Origin: Hymenobacter montanus
Lineage (GTDB): Bacteria; Bacteroidota; Bacteroidia; Cytophagales; Hymenobacteraceae
Assembly: GCF_014699115.1 (NCBI RefSeq)
Contig: NZ_JACXAD010000033.1
Span: forward strand, 1-51,863
DNA: 51,863 nt
Direction of reading: 5' to 3'
Both the position numbers and the translations under genes were made by a program. Under the pieces are notes generated by a model that searched no databases, was not told the DNA's origin, and saw only the letters and a program-made list of their open reading frames with translations. Of this stretch, positions 42,609 to 51,669 are shown one piece after another; within the stretch, counting starts at the first letter, position 1; the number at the start of each line of letters is the position of its first letter.

Positions 42609-42698
42609 AACAGTAGTAGAGCAACGTGATAATGGGAGCAGGCCCGTAAGATAGCGAGCCCCCCTGCATTTCCCACGAAGCCGGCGTCCCCGCCCGGG

Positions 42699-45600
42699 CT
42701 ACTTCCGCACCGCCTCGATGGCTACCTGCAACAGCGCCGAGCGCACCCCCAGCTCCGTGAGCTTGTTGTTCTGCCGCGTGGGGTGCACGCGGTTGGTGAG
42801 CAGGATAACCACCAGTTCTTCCTTGGGCTCGACCCAGAAGTAGGTGCCGGTGAAGCCCGTGTGGCCATAGCTGCCCGGCGAAGCCCCTTTGGCCGAGTTG
42901 ACGGTGGGGTCGGCGGCGGGCCGGTCGAAAGCCAGGGCCCGGCGGTTGTCGGGGCAGAACTGGCAGCGGGTCCAGTCGGCTAAAATCTCTTTGTCGAAAA
43001 TCTGCTGGCCGCCGTAACGGCCGCCCCAGGCATAAGTTTGAACGAGCTTAGCCACGTCGTTGGCCGACCCAAACAGGCCGGCGTGCCCCGAGAGGCCCCC
43101 GAGCAACGCCGCGCCTTCGTCGTGCACGGTGCCGTGCACCAGTTGCTGGCGGAATGCCGAATCCACTTCCGTCGGCACAATGCGGCGGAGCGGAAAGCGG
43201 TTGGCCGGCCGGAAGCCCAGCGTGCTGGCACCCAGGGGCCGGTACACTTCCTGCTGCAAAAAGGCGTCGAAGGTTAGCCCGGTGCGGGCGCGAACCAGCT
43301 CGGGATAGAGGATGAACGACAGGTCGGAGTACACGTAACCGGGCTTCTCATTCAGCGGCGACGCGCCTATTTCCTGGTAGATGCGGGCCGGCAGGGTTTG
43401 ACGGGCCCACAAGCCCCGCGCTACCGGCAGCGGGAACCGGGCCGAGGAGTCGGCCCGGAAATATCGGTGGCGCAGCTTGCCGTTCTTAGCGGTCAGCTCC
43501 TTCCAGAACGGAATCCAGGCCTGCAGGCGGGCTTGGTGGGCCAGCACGTCGCGCAGGCGCAGGCCCGCCTTGTTGGTGCCGCGCAAAAACGGGAAGTAGT
43601 CCCCCATCGTGCTGTCGGGGCTGAATTTGCGGTTCGCCTGCAACCGGAGCAGGGCGGGCGTGGCGGCCAGCAGCTTGGTTAGCGAAGCCAGGTCATACAA
43701 GTCGTTGTCGCGCACGAGGCGCGGGGCACTTAACGAGGCCGAAGAGGACAGCAGGGCTGGAGCGGACGGGTGCTTCATTCGCCTTTCACTCTTCCCGTTT
43801 CCCTTATCATTCAAAGCAAAGCCCGCGTACGTGTGGTTGCCGTAGCTTTTGCGGAGTACCACCGTGCCCCGCCGGGCAATGAGCACCTGCGCGCCCGGAA
43901 ACGCCTGCGCCGCCAGGGCCCGGCCCACGAGGCTATCGACGCGGGCTTCGAGGCGGCCATCCAGGCCCACATCCTCGGGGTGGCCGTAACGCAGGCGCAG
44001 GTTGCCGGCCGTGCCCAGGCCGAAGCCGCGCGGGTAGCGGTCCGACACCGTAACCGGCAGCTTACCGGTGGCCGCAATACCCCCGAATAAGGCCTGCACA
44101 GCCAGATTTTGGGCATCTCTGCTTTCCTGGTAGGCCAGCACCACGGCCCTGGCCCGGTCGAGCTCGCGTACCTTAGCCACGGCGTAGGCCGAGCCGAACA
44201 CGGTGAGTACCAGCTGCTGCTGCTGGCTAATGAGTTCGCGCAGCAGCAGGTTGGTTTCGGGCGTTACTCCGAAGCTGGTGGCGGGCAGGCGGCCGAGACT
44301 TTGCAGGGCCACCAGCACCAGGTTGTAGGGCTTTAGCGCTTCGCGCAGCCGGGTGAGTTCGTCGAGCGTGGGCGTGGCCGAGGCGTGGAAGCAGGCCGTG
44401 GGGGCGTAGTCGGCCACGGCTCGCTGGAAGTCGGTGGTGTCGCGCGGGGAGCCCCCCAGCACCAGCGTGGCAATGCGTAGCGTATCGAGCCGCTGCAGGG
44501 GCAGCAGGTTGCGCTCGTTGCGCAACAGGGTGATGCTGAGCTCGGTGAGGCGATGGCTGAGGTACCGGGCGTGGGGGGAGTTCAGATCCTGGTGCAGGTT
44601 TTGGGGGTCGATGGGCCGGTAGTGGTTCAGGCCGGCCCACTGCTTGAGGGCCAGCACCCGACGGCAGTGCCCGTCGATTTCCTGCTGCGAAATCCGGCCG
44701 CTGTCGACGGCCGTGCGCACCATGCGCAGGGCCAGCGGGATGTTTTTGCTGAACTCCAGAATGTCGTTGCCCGCGATGAGGGCGCGCACGTCAGCCTCGC
44801 CGGGCGGAAACATGCTGATGACGCCCTTCATGTTCATGGCGTCGGTGAAGATCAAGCCCTTGAAGCCGAGCTGGTCGCGCAGCAAGTTCTGGATGATGGG
44901 CCGCGACAAGGTGCTGGGGCCCGGTAAGGTATCCAGCGCGGGTACATTAAGGTGGGCCACCATCATGCCCCCCAGGCCGCCGGCAATCAGGCTGCGGAAG
45001 GGCGGCAGCTCCAGCGAATCGAGCCGGCGGCGGTCGACGCGCACCGTGGGCAGGGCCAGGTGGGAGTCGGCGTCCACGTCGCCGTGGCCGGGGAAGTGCT
45101 TGGCCACGGCCAGGATGCCCGCGTCCTGCATGCCGCGCATGTACTGGCGGCTATCGCGCGAAACGGCGGCCGGGTTTTCGCCCCAGGACCGAAAGCCGAT
45201 GACCGGGTTAGCCGCGTTATTGTTCACGTCGACCACGGGCGCGAAGTTGACGTGCATGCCCAGGCGCTTGAACTGCGCGGCCACCTCCCGGCCCATATCG
45301 TACAGCAGCGTGGTGTCGATTCCGCCGCCCAGGCTCATTTGATAAGGGAACTTCACGACGCTGTCGAGGCGCATGCCCACCCCCCACTCGCCGTCCATCG
45401 CCACCAGCAGCGGCACCCTGGACTGGCTTTGGTAGCGGTTCAGCAGGCGGGCCTGCCGGCCCGGTCCCCCCTGAAAAAATATCAGTCCCCCAATGCCATA
45501 CCGCTGAATGAGCAGCGAGATCGAGTCTTCGTCCACCCGAGTGCGGTTGGAGTAGGCCGCCACCATGAACAGCTGCGCCACCCGCTGGTCGGGCGTAAGG

Positions 45601-45863
45601 GTGCGCATCAGGCTGTCGACCCAGGGCGAGTGCAGGTAACGGGTGAAGGCCGGGGCGTTCGTGGGGCGTGGGGCAACCACTGGCTGACGGCGGACTGCTT
45701 GGGCGGGCGCCCTGGGTCGCCGGGGAAGCCGGACCGGCCCCCTGGGAACCAACTGCTTCGGCGGGGCAGCGGCTCGGCGCGGAAGATGCGATTGCGCCGG
45801 GGCCAGCAACGGCCAGGACAGCAACCAAAGGAGCACGAAAGACTTCGGGAAAGATAAAAGCAA
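42699..45863 (-). CDS. GH3 beta-N-acetylglucosaminidase-like enzyme fused to a beta-lactamase-fold serine hydrolase
   Basis: A 1054-residue protein starting at a TTG, with a signal peptide (FVLLWLLSWPLLAPAQ) and a basic Pro/Arg linker. The GH3 catalytic domain (about 80-420) is NagZ-like. It has KHFPGHG (255-261), the Asp-x-His dyad D266-S-H268, and the nucleophile Asp341 in TDAMNMKG. A GH3 C-terminal-type domain follows to about 630. The last 400 residues form a serine beta-lactamase/transpeptidase-like domain: SLTK (Ser727, Lys730), YSDLSF in place of YxN, and HTGFTG in place of KTG. The likely role is periplasmic or surface removal of GlcNAc from peptidoglycan fragments plus hydrolysis of a peptide, ester or lactone bond. 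It fits with anmK and nagB in the same window. Confidence 0.9.
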   Translation of the reverse strand: MLLSFPKSFVLLWLLSWPLLAPAQSHLPRRAAAPPKQLVPRGPVRLPRRPRAPAQAVRRQPVVAPRPTNAPAFTRYLHSPWVDSLMRTLTPDQRVAQLFMVAAYSNRTRVDEDSISLLIQRYGIGGLIFFQGGPGRQARLLNRYQSQSRVPLLVAMDGEWGVGMRLDSVVKFPYQMSLGGGIDTTLLYDMGREVAAQFKRLGMHVNFAPVVDVNNNAANPVIGFRSWGENPAAVSRDSRQYMRGMQDAGILAVAKHFPGHGDVDADSHLALPTVRVDRRRLDSLELPPFRSLIAGGLGGMMVAHLNVPALDTLPGPSTLSRPIIQNLLRDQLGFKGLIFTDAMNMKGVISMFPPGEADVRALIAGNDILEFSKNIPLALRMVRTAVDSGRISQQEIDGHCRRVLALKQWAGLNHYRPIDPQNLHQDLNSPHARYLSHRLTELSITLLRNERNLLPLQRLDTLRIATLVLGGSPRDTTDFQRAVADYAPTACFHASATPTLDELTRLREALKPYNLVLVALQSLGRLPATSFGVTPETNLLLRELISQQQQLVLTVFGSAYAVAKVRELDRARAVVLAYQESRDAQNLAVQALFGGIAATGKLPVTVSDRYPRGFGLGTAGNLRLRYGHPEDVGLDGRLEARVDSLVGRALAAQAFPGAQVLIARRGTVVLRKSYGNHTYAGFALNDKGNGKSERRMKHPSAPALLSSSASLSAPRLVRDNDLYDLASLTKLLAATPALLRLQANRKFSPDSTMGDYFPFLRGTNKAGLRLRDVLAHQARLQAWIPFWKELTAKNGKLRHRYFRADSSARFPLPVARGLWARQTLPARIYQEIGASPLNEKPGYVYSDLSFILYPELVRARTGLTFDAFLQQEVYRPLGASTLGFRPANRFPLRRIVPTEVDSAFRQQLVHGTVHDEGAALLGGLSGHAGLFGSANDVAKLVQTYAWGGRYGGQQIFDKEILADWTRCQFCPDNRRALAFDRPAADPTVNSAKGASPGSYGHTGFTGTYFWVEPKEELVVILLTNRVHPTRQNNKLTELGVRSALLQVAIEAVRK

Positions 45864-46112
45864 GGGCGGATTTTTTTATACGAAAGTAGTGCCGGTCCCA
45901 ATGAATTGCTACTCCTGGCTACTCCCGGTTAGGACGGGCGAGTTTGGCCCTCGGCCCGAGCAAGCAGGCCAGCCTCAACCAACCAGGCGAAGAATGCCGG
46001 GCGCTCGAAATTAATGGGCATTCCGGCACGAATAACCGAATACCGGATCCGGTCATCCGAATACTAGGGATTCACTGTTCACCATAGGCTAGCTCTACTT
46101 CAACAACACCTC

Positions 46113-46526
46113 TTAAGCTGAGGTAACGACCTTAATGACCTCCTCCGCGACTGCTATGGGACAGCCCCAATAATCGAAAATACCGCCTTTAGCGGAGTTC
46201 TGCCCACATACTACAAAGACACCAGATCCGGTCTGGCTTTTAATCTTAGAGGCTAGCCAGCCAACAAAACCACTATTGTCAAGTCCAGGAGTAAAGTGGA
46301 AGCTAAAAACGGTAAACAACTCATTGCTGGCGTCTTCACATGGCACTAGTTGGCTCCACACCTCATCATCGCCTACAATTGCCAAAGCATTTGGGTTGAA
46401 TACATACTCAGCTCGAGGATATTCTTCAAAACAGTAGGTACCCGAATATAACTTGAGGTGGGCTTGTCGTAGTACGCTGAGTAAGCGAGCTTCAATCTGC
46501 TGGGTTGTTTCTTGGCTGACGTACAT
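46113..46526 (-). CDS. Conserved small protein, possibly DUF6196
   Basis: A 137-residue product. Segments such as QQIEARLLSVLRQAHLKLYSGTYCFEEYP, DNSGFVGWLASKIKSQTGSGVFVVCGQNS and GGIFDYWGCP resemble a family of unknown function that I recall as DUF6196; the name is from memory. No signal peptide or membrane span is seen, so it is probably cytoplasmic. It stands alone in a region of lower GC than the genome core. Conserved Gly, Asp and Cys residues suggest a folded domain, but no reaction can be proposed. Confidence 0.65.
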   Translation of the reverse strand: MYVSQETTQQIEARLLSVLRQAHLKLYSGTYCFEEYPRAEYVFNPNALAIVGDDEVWSQLVPCEDASNELFTVFSFHFTPGLDNSGFVGWLASKIKSQTGSGVFVVCGQNSAKGGIFDYWGCPIAVAEEVIKVVTSA

Positions 46527-47186
46527 GGTATTTTACAGTAGTGTCCTTATAAGCAATATAGTGGGCGTGTTGAACAAACAAGGCAGAACCTCAACTCAGC
46601 GTTCCCGAATTATAGGCAAACTTTCTGTCAAAATAATGAAACGCTTTAGCTCCCAGTAAAGTAGCACGTCGTGTTGAGCGCAGAAAAGCACCTCAGCTTT
46701 TCTTCTAATCGGTTTAAATGATCAATAGGCTGCCAGGAAGCAAACAATTTTTATGTAATTTTAGCGGTTTTATAAAACAATGAACAATATAGCAACTATT
46801 ATCAGATAAATTGATATGGCAGAAGCTTTTTTGCACACAGATGCTATAGTAAGAACGCAATTATTTTATTAGTCCTTCGATGACAGAGATCTGCTATAAT
46901 TGATTTAATTCTTATTTTTCCGTATTTTATTCGATCAGGAAAGCAATTCCTCATACTAGGCATGACGAGTCCGTTTACGATAAGCACAGTAGGCAAATTT
47001 TAGATTATTTCACTTATTAACGAGCTTCTGGAAACCTTCCTGTACTTTATAAATCTTTAAGTGAATTTAACTTTGCCTGTTGAGCACTATCTCTACCATC
47101 ATATAAACCAGCACTGCATCGACTGAACGACTAATCCATCATCCTACCATTCCCCTTCGCGGGTAGGAGGCTACACCATTTTAGCG
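46527..47186. other. AT-rich intergenic region upstream of the LRR genes
   Basis: About 660 bp, strongly AT-rich at 46700-47080, with no convincing coding frame. It holds the candidate promoter at 47068-47075 for the LRR pair. Confidence 0.5.
47068..47075 (+). promoter_or_regulatory. Candidate -7 promoter box for the LRR gene pair
   Basis: TAACTTTG exactly matches the Bacteroidota TAnnTTTG consensus. It lies about 112 bp before the first LRR start codon in an AT-rich context. No clear -33 TTG is present. Confidence 0.4.
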
Positions 47187-48857
47187 ATGACTCCCGACCA
47201 AGACTGTTCTTCAGATCAAACTCCCTTTTCCGGTTCAAACGCTCTTGCTAAGCAAGTAAAGGGGCTGATCCGATTGGTACGCTCGGGAGAGGCCGCCAAC
47301 GTCAAGCTAGCCTTACTTTTAGCTAAGAGCCTAGGCAGTCCGCCCGCTTTTGGGCAGTACCTGGATGAACTGCTGCCGCTCTATCAACTGGCTTTTAAGC
47401 GCAAGCGCAAGAAGCTCGCTGCCCCTTCCCTGGCGAAGTTATTCCAACTTACCGAGTTAGACATATCGGAAAGAGACCTTACCACACTGCCGGAAAACAT
47501 TGGAGAACTCCAAAACTTGCAAGCACTCGATTGCGGTGGGAACCAACTACAAACACTGCCCGAAAGCTTAGGAGAGCTAAAAAACCTGCAAAAGCTCGCC
47601 TGCGGTGGGAACCAACTACAGGCACTGCCCCAAAGCATAGGTCAGCTATCCCAATTGCAAAAACTCTACTGCGGCGGGAATCAACTACAGACACTACCCA
47701 AAAGTGTAGGACAGTTACATAACTTGCAAGAGCTCTATTGCCATCATAACCAACTAAAGTCTCTGCCCAAAAGTATAGGACAGTTACAAAATTTGCAAAA
47801 ACTCTATTGCCATGAAACCCAACTGAAAACACTGCCCGGAAGCCTGGGACAACTACATAACTTACGAGTACTCTATTGCCGTGATAATCAACTCCGCGCC
47901 TTGCCTGAAAGCATAGGACAGCTACGTAAATTGCAAGAGCTCTATTGCCATCATAACCGACTGAAAACACTGCCTGAAAGCCTGGGACAGTTACAAAACC
48001 TGCAAAAGCTCGATTGCTATGATAACCAACTGAAAACACTGCCCGAAAGCCTGGGACAACTACATAACTTGCAAGAGTTCAAGTGTACTTCTAATGACCT
48101 ACGAGCTTTACCCGAGAGCCTGGGACAGTTACAAAACTTGCAAAAGCTCGATTGCTCTTTTAACCAACTACAGGCACTGCCCCAAAGCATAGGGCAATTA
48201 TACCACTTGCAATACCTCGATTGCTCTTCTGACCAGCTACGGGCCCTCCCCGAAAGCTTGGGAACGTTACTCAGCTTGAAAGGGCTCTATTGCGAGAATA
48301 ACCAACTGAAAACACTGCCCGAAAGCCTGGGACAACTACACAATTTGCAATCGCTCCATTGCTATGATAACCAATTACAAGCATTGCCCGAAAGTATAGG
48401 ACAGCTCCAAAATTTGCAAAAGCTCTATTGCAGTGACAATCAACTACAAGTCTTGCCTGAAAGCATAGGACAGTTGCAAAACTTTGAATATCTCAGCTGC
48501 TATGATAACCAGCTAAAAACCTTGCCCGAAAGTATAGGACAGTTACAAAACTTGCAAGAGCTCTATTGCTACAATAACCAACTACAAGCCCTGCCCCAAA
48601 GCATAGGGAAGTTAAAGAACTTGCAACAGTTATATTGCAATGGTAATCAGCTACAAGTATTACCCGAAAGCCTGGGACAGTTACAAAACCTAAAAAGGTT
48701 CTATTGCGGTGAAAACCAACTGCAAGCGTTGCCGGAAAGCTTAGCGGCCTTACCCAAGCTCAAGGAATTGGATGCCCGTCGCAATCCGCTCATTCGTGTT
48801 CCCCCAGCCCTATACCAAAAACCAGGATTAGAACTACTGGTCGATCAGCTAAGGTAG
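47187..48857 (+). CDS. Leucine-rich repeat protein A (19 repeats)
   Basis: A 556-residue protein. Residues 1-100 are a helical domain (AKQVKGLIRLVRSGEAANV, LALLLAKSLGSP, YLDELLPLYQLAFK) closely similar to the N-terminus of the next gene. Residues 101-537 are 19 consecutive 23-residue leucine-rich repeats of the form LPESxGQLxNLQ + xLxCxxNQLxx, with a cysteine at the same place in 18 of them. A short cap (YQKPGLELLVDQLR) ends it. There is no signal peptide, membrane span or T9SS domain, so it is probably cytoplasmic. LRR solenoids bind proteins; the partner is unknown. GC content is lower than in the core genes. Confidence 0.9.
   Translation: MTPDQDCSSDQTPFSGSNALAKQVKGLIRLVRSGEAANVKLALLLAKSLGSPPAFGQYLDELLPLYQLAFKRKRKKLAAPSLAKLFQLTELDISERDLTTLPENIGELQNLQALDCGGNQLQTLPESLGELKNLQKLACGGNQLQALPQSIGQLSQLQKLYCGGNQLQTLPKSVGQLHNLQELYCHHNQLKSLPKSIGQLQNLQKLYCHETQLKTLPGSLGQLHNLRVLYCRDNQLRALPESIGQLRKLQELYCHHNRLKTLPESLGQLQNLQKLDCYDNQLKTLPESLGQLHNLQEFKCTSNDLRALPESLGQLQNLQKLDCSFNQLQALPQSIGQLYHLQYLDCSSDQLRALPESLGTLLSLKGLYCENNQLKTLPESLGQLHNLQSLHCYDNQLQALPESIGQLQNLQKLYCSDNQLQVLPESIGQLQNFEYLSCYDNQLKTLPESIGQLQNLQELYCYNNQLQALPQSIGKLKNLQQLYCNGNQLQVLPESLGQLQNLKRFYCGENQLQALPESLAALPKLKELDARRNPLIRVPPALYQKPGLELLVDQLR
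47487..48797 (+). repeat. 69-bp DNA repeats inside LRR gene A
   Basis: Nineteen in-frame 69-bp units with strong nucleotide conservation (words such as CTGCCCGAAAGC, GGACAGTTACAAAACTTGCA, CTCTATTGC). This is enough identity for slippage or recombination to change repeat number. Confidence 0.85.
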
Positions 48858-48933
48858 TGAGCCCTTGTGGGCAAGTAGCCTTGTATATTCTTGTGGCAGT
48901 TTTATGGCTCGTATCTGTCCTTATCTTATCTCT

Positions 48934-51201
48934 ATGGCTTCAGATCAAACTTCCCTTTCCGGCTCAGACGCTCCTGCGGAGCAAGTAGAGGTGCTGCTCC
49001 GATTGGTCCGCTCCGGGGAAGAGGCCAACATCAATCTGGCCTTGCTCTTGGCGGAGGGCTTAGGCAATCCGGTCCGTTTCCAACAGTTCCTGGACGAACT
49101 GCTACTGCTTTACCAACTCGCTTTTAAGAGCCAACTTCAGCAGCTCAATGCCGCTGCCATCGCCAGGTTATTTCAACTGACCCGTCTGGAAATACGAGGA
49201 AGAACTCTTATTACCCTGCCCGAAAGCCTGGGAGAGCTCCACCGCCTGGAAACGCTCACTTGCTATAAGAACCAACTCCAAGCTCTGCCCGAGAGCATAG
49301 GAAAGCTCCAAAATCTGCAAAGCCTCTATTGCGACAACAATCAACTATTATCCTTGCCCGAAAGCTTGGGACATTTACAAAACCTGAGAACGCTCTCTTG
49401 TGCTAACAATCAACTGCAAGCCCTGCCCGAAAGCATTGGGCAGCTACTCCAATTGCGAGTGCTCTACTGTTATGGTAACCTATTGCGAGCACTGCCCGAA
49501 ACTCTGGGAGCGTTGCAAAACCTACAACAGCTCAATTGCGCTTCTAACCAACTCCAAATAATGCCCCCAAGCATCGGGCGGCTACATAGCTTGCAAAGGC
49601 TAGAATGCGGTAATAACCAACTCCACACTCTACCAGAAAGCATCGGGCAACTACAAAACTTGCAAAACCTTGATTGTTCTTATAACCGACTCCAAACTTT
49701 ACCAGAAAGCATCGGGCAACTACAAAACTTGGAAGACCTCCGGTGCGATTCTAATCAACTGCAAGCCTTGCCCGAAAGTCTAGGGCAGCTACCCAACTTG
49801 CAAGAGTTCTCTTGTCGTTTTAATTCCCTACAAGCCCTGCCCGAAAGCCTGGGAGGGCTACAAAGCTTGCAACAGCTCTACTGCAATAATAACCAGCTGA
49901 AAGCCTTGCCCGAAAGCCTAGGACAGCTAAAAAGCTTGAAACGACTCTTTTGTCATGTCAACCAGCTACAAGCCCTGCCTGAAAGCTTAGGAGCGTTACA
50001 AAACTTGCAAGCGTTCGGCTGCGCTTCTAACCAGATACAAATCTTACCCGAAAGCTTGGGAGGGCTACAAAACTTGCAACAACTCTCTTGCGATCATAAC
50101 CACCTGCAAGCATTGCCCAAAAGCCTGGGAGCATTACAAAAGCTGTGGGCTCTCTCTATCTCTACTAACCAGTTGCAAGCGCTGCCCGAAAGCCTAGGAC
50201 AGCTACATAGCTTGCAAAGGCTCGATTGCGGTAATAACCATTTACAAGCGCTGCCCGAAAGCCTGGGACAGCTACGAAGCTTGCAAGAACTCTATTGCAA
50301 TGAGAACCTTTTACAAGCGCTGCCCGAAAGCGTAGGTCAGCTAAAAAACCTAAAAGAACTCGTTTGTTATAGTAACCAGCTCCAAGCCCTGCCCGAAAGC
50401 CTAGGAAAATTACGCAATTTGCAGAAGATCTTTTGTCCTTTTAACCTGCTCCAAGCCCTACCCAAAAGCCTGGGAAGGCTACAAGACTTGCAAAACCTCT
50501 TTTGCTCTTATAACCAGCTCCAAGCCTTACCAAAAAGCATCGGGCAGCTACAAAACTTGAAAGAGTTGCACTGCAATAATAACTCACTACAAGCCCTGCC
50601 TGAAAACCTGGGGCAGTTACAAAACTTGCAAGTGCTCAAATGCGCGAATAACCAACTCCAAGCCTTACCCGAAAGCTTAGGAGAGTTGCAAAAGTTGCGA
50701 AGGCTCTTTTGTTCTTCTAACCAGTTACAAGCCCTACCCGAAAGCCTCGGGTACCTACATCGATTGGAAACACTCGATTGCGAGAATAACCAGCTACAAG
50801 CCTTCCCCGAAAGCTTGGAACGGCTACTCCACTTGAAAACACTCGATTGCTCTAATAACCCAGTACAAGCCCTGCCGGAGAGCCTGGAAGCGTTACAGAA
50901 CTTGCAAATACTCTACTGCGCTTCTAGCCAGCTACGAGCGCTACCTGAAAGCATAGGGCAACTAGGTAGCCTGCAAAAGCTCAATTGCACTAACAACCTA
51001 CTGCAAGCATTACCCGAAAGCCTAGGAAAGCTACGCAACTTGCACACCCTCTTCTGCTCAGCTAACGAGCTAAAGGTATTACCCGAAAGTTTAGCAGAAT
51101 TACCCAGCCTCACCAAATTGGATGTACGAAACAATCGCCTTACCCATATTTTCCCATCCCTACGCCAAAAGCCAGAATTGGAATTGCTGGTGGATGAATA
51201 A
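48934..51201 (+). CDS. Leucine-rich repeat protein B (28 repeats)
   Basis: From the ATG at 48934 the product is 755 residues. The frame opens upstream to a TTG at 48865, but MASDQTSLSGSDAPAEQV aligns with the start of LRR protein A. The N-terminal helical domain (about 94 residues, VEVLLRLVRSGEEANINLA, RFQQFLDELLLLYQLAFK) is followed by 28 repeats of 23 residues, nearly all with cysteine in the xLxCxxNxL segment. The cap is SLRQKPELELLVDE. The start lies 76 bp after the stop of protein A, so the two are likely co-transcribed tandem duplicates that have diverged in repeat number. It is probably cytoplasmic, with an unknown binding partner. Confidence 0.9.
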   Translation: MASDQTSLSGSDAPAEQVEVLLRLVRSGEEANINLALLLAEGLGNPVRFQQFLDELLLLYQLAFKSQLQQLNAAAIARLFQLTRLEIRGRTLITLPESLGELHRLETLTCYKNQLQALPESIGKLQNLQSLYCDNNQLLSLPESLGHLQNLRTLSCANNQLQALPESIGQLLQLRVLYCYGNLLRALPETLGALQNLQQLNCASNQLQIMPPSIGRLHSLQRLECGNNQLHTLPESIGQLQNLQNLDCSYNRLQTLPESIGQLQNLEDLRCDSNQLQALPESLGQLPNLQEFSCRFNSLQALPESLGGLQSLQQLYCNNNQLKALPESLGQLKSLKRLFCHVNQLQALPESLGALQNLQAFGCASNQIQILPESLGGLQNLQQLSCDHNHLQALPKSLGALQKLWALSISTNQLQALPESLGQLHSLQRLDCGNNHLQALPESLGQLRSLQELYCNENLLQALPESVGQLKNLKELVCYSNQLQALPESLGKLRNLQKIFCPFNLLQALPKSLGRLQDLQNLFCSYNQLQALPKSIGQLQNLKELHCNNNSLQALPENLGQLQNLQVLKCANNQLQALPESLGELQKLRRLFCSSNQLQALPESLGYLHRLETLDCENNQLQAFPESLERLLHLKTLDCSNNPVQALPESLEALQNLQILYCASSQLRALPESIGQLGSLQKLNCTNNLLQALPESLGKLRNLHTLFCSANELKVLPESLAELPSLTKLDVRNNRLTHIFPSLRQKPELELLVDE
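49216..51147 (+). repeat. 69-bp DNA repeats inside LRR gene B
   Basis: Twenty-eight in-frame 69-bp units sharing words such as CAAGCCCTGCCCGAAAGC and CTACAAAACTTGCAA. They are related to the units of LRR gene A. Confidence 0.85.
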
Positions 51202-51669
51202 ACGGGTACGTCACTAGTGGACGAGCAGTCTTTTTGCTAGCTTGTAGCCAGTTGACTTGTTAGGATAGCCTTCATAAACACCAGCTTTAATGAAACGGCC
51301 CTTTCGCTTGTTAGGCATTAGGTGGTCATCAAAAGGCTCGCCCTGCTCATTTCACTTCCGCAGAACTGAAGCATGACCTCTAAGCGACCCAGGTGCTTTT
51401 TCTCACTCGGAATGCTTGGCAACAATGGCCTTCCGCTTCGCTCTGCCTGAGATGCCGCTGCATTCGGGCTCTCAGGTACGGCTGCTTTTCATGAGTAATT
51501 AACAACTTAGCCTGGTTGGAGCTTCCCCCTCTCGAGGGCGAGGGGGAAGCTCCAACCACCACAACTATTCCGCTGTTCCAAGGGGATGACTTTTTCCGGG
51601 ATAGCACCACTGAGCCATTTAAGTAGTCACTCAGCAGTAACCGTATAGTGCTTGGGGGTATCTTGGGCT
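51202..51669. other. Intergenic region between LRR pair and transposase-like gene
   Basis: No supported gene. It contains a strong hairpin at 51513-51558, described separately. A 34-codon minus-strand frame at 51214-51318 is too short to call. Confidence 0.4.
51513..51558. repeat. 19-bp perfect inverted repeat
   Basis: Left arm 51513-51531 (TGGTTGGAGCTTCCCCCTC) and its exact complement 51540-51558, with an 8-base loop. The C5/G5 core resembles the CCCCTCTC hairpins at 26900 and 27044. It could be a terminator for the LRR operon or a small repeat element. Confidence 0.8.

Noticed and set aside
47487..51147. Possible CRISPR array because of regular spacing
   Set aside because: The 69-bp periodicity is in frame and encodes leucine-rich repeats, with no constant repeat/variable spacer division.
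51214..51318. A 34-codon minus-strand frame beginning MPNKRKGRFIKAGVYEGY
   Set aside because: Plausible-looking but too short, with no family or context to support a gene.
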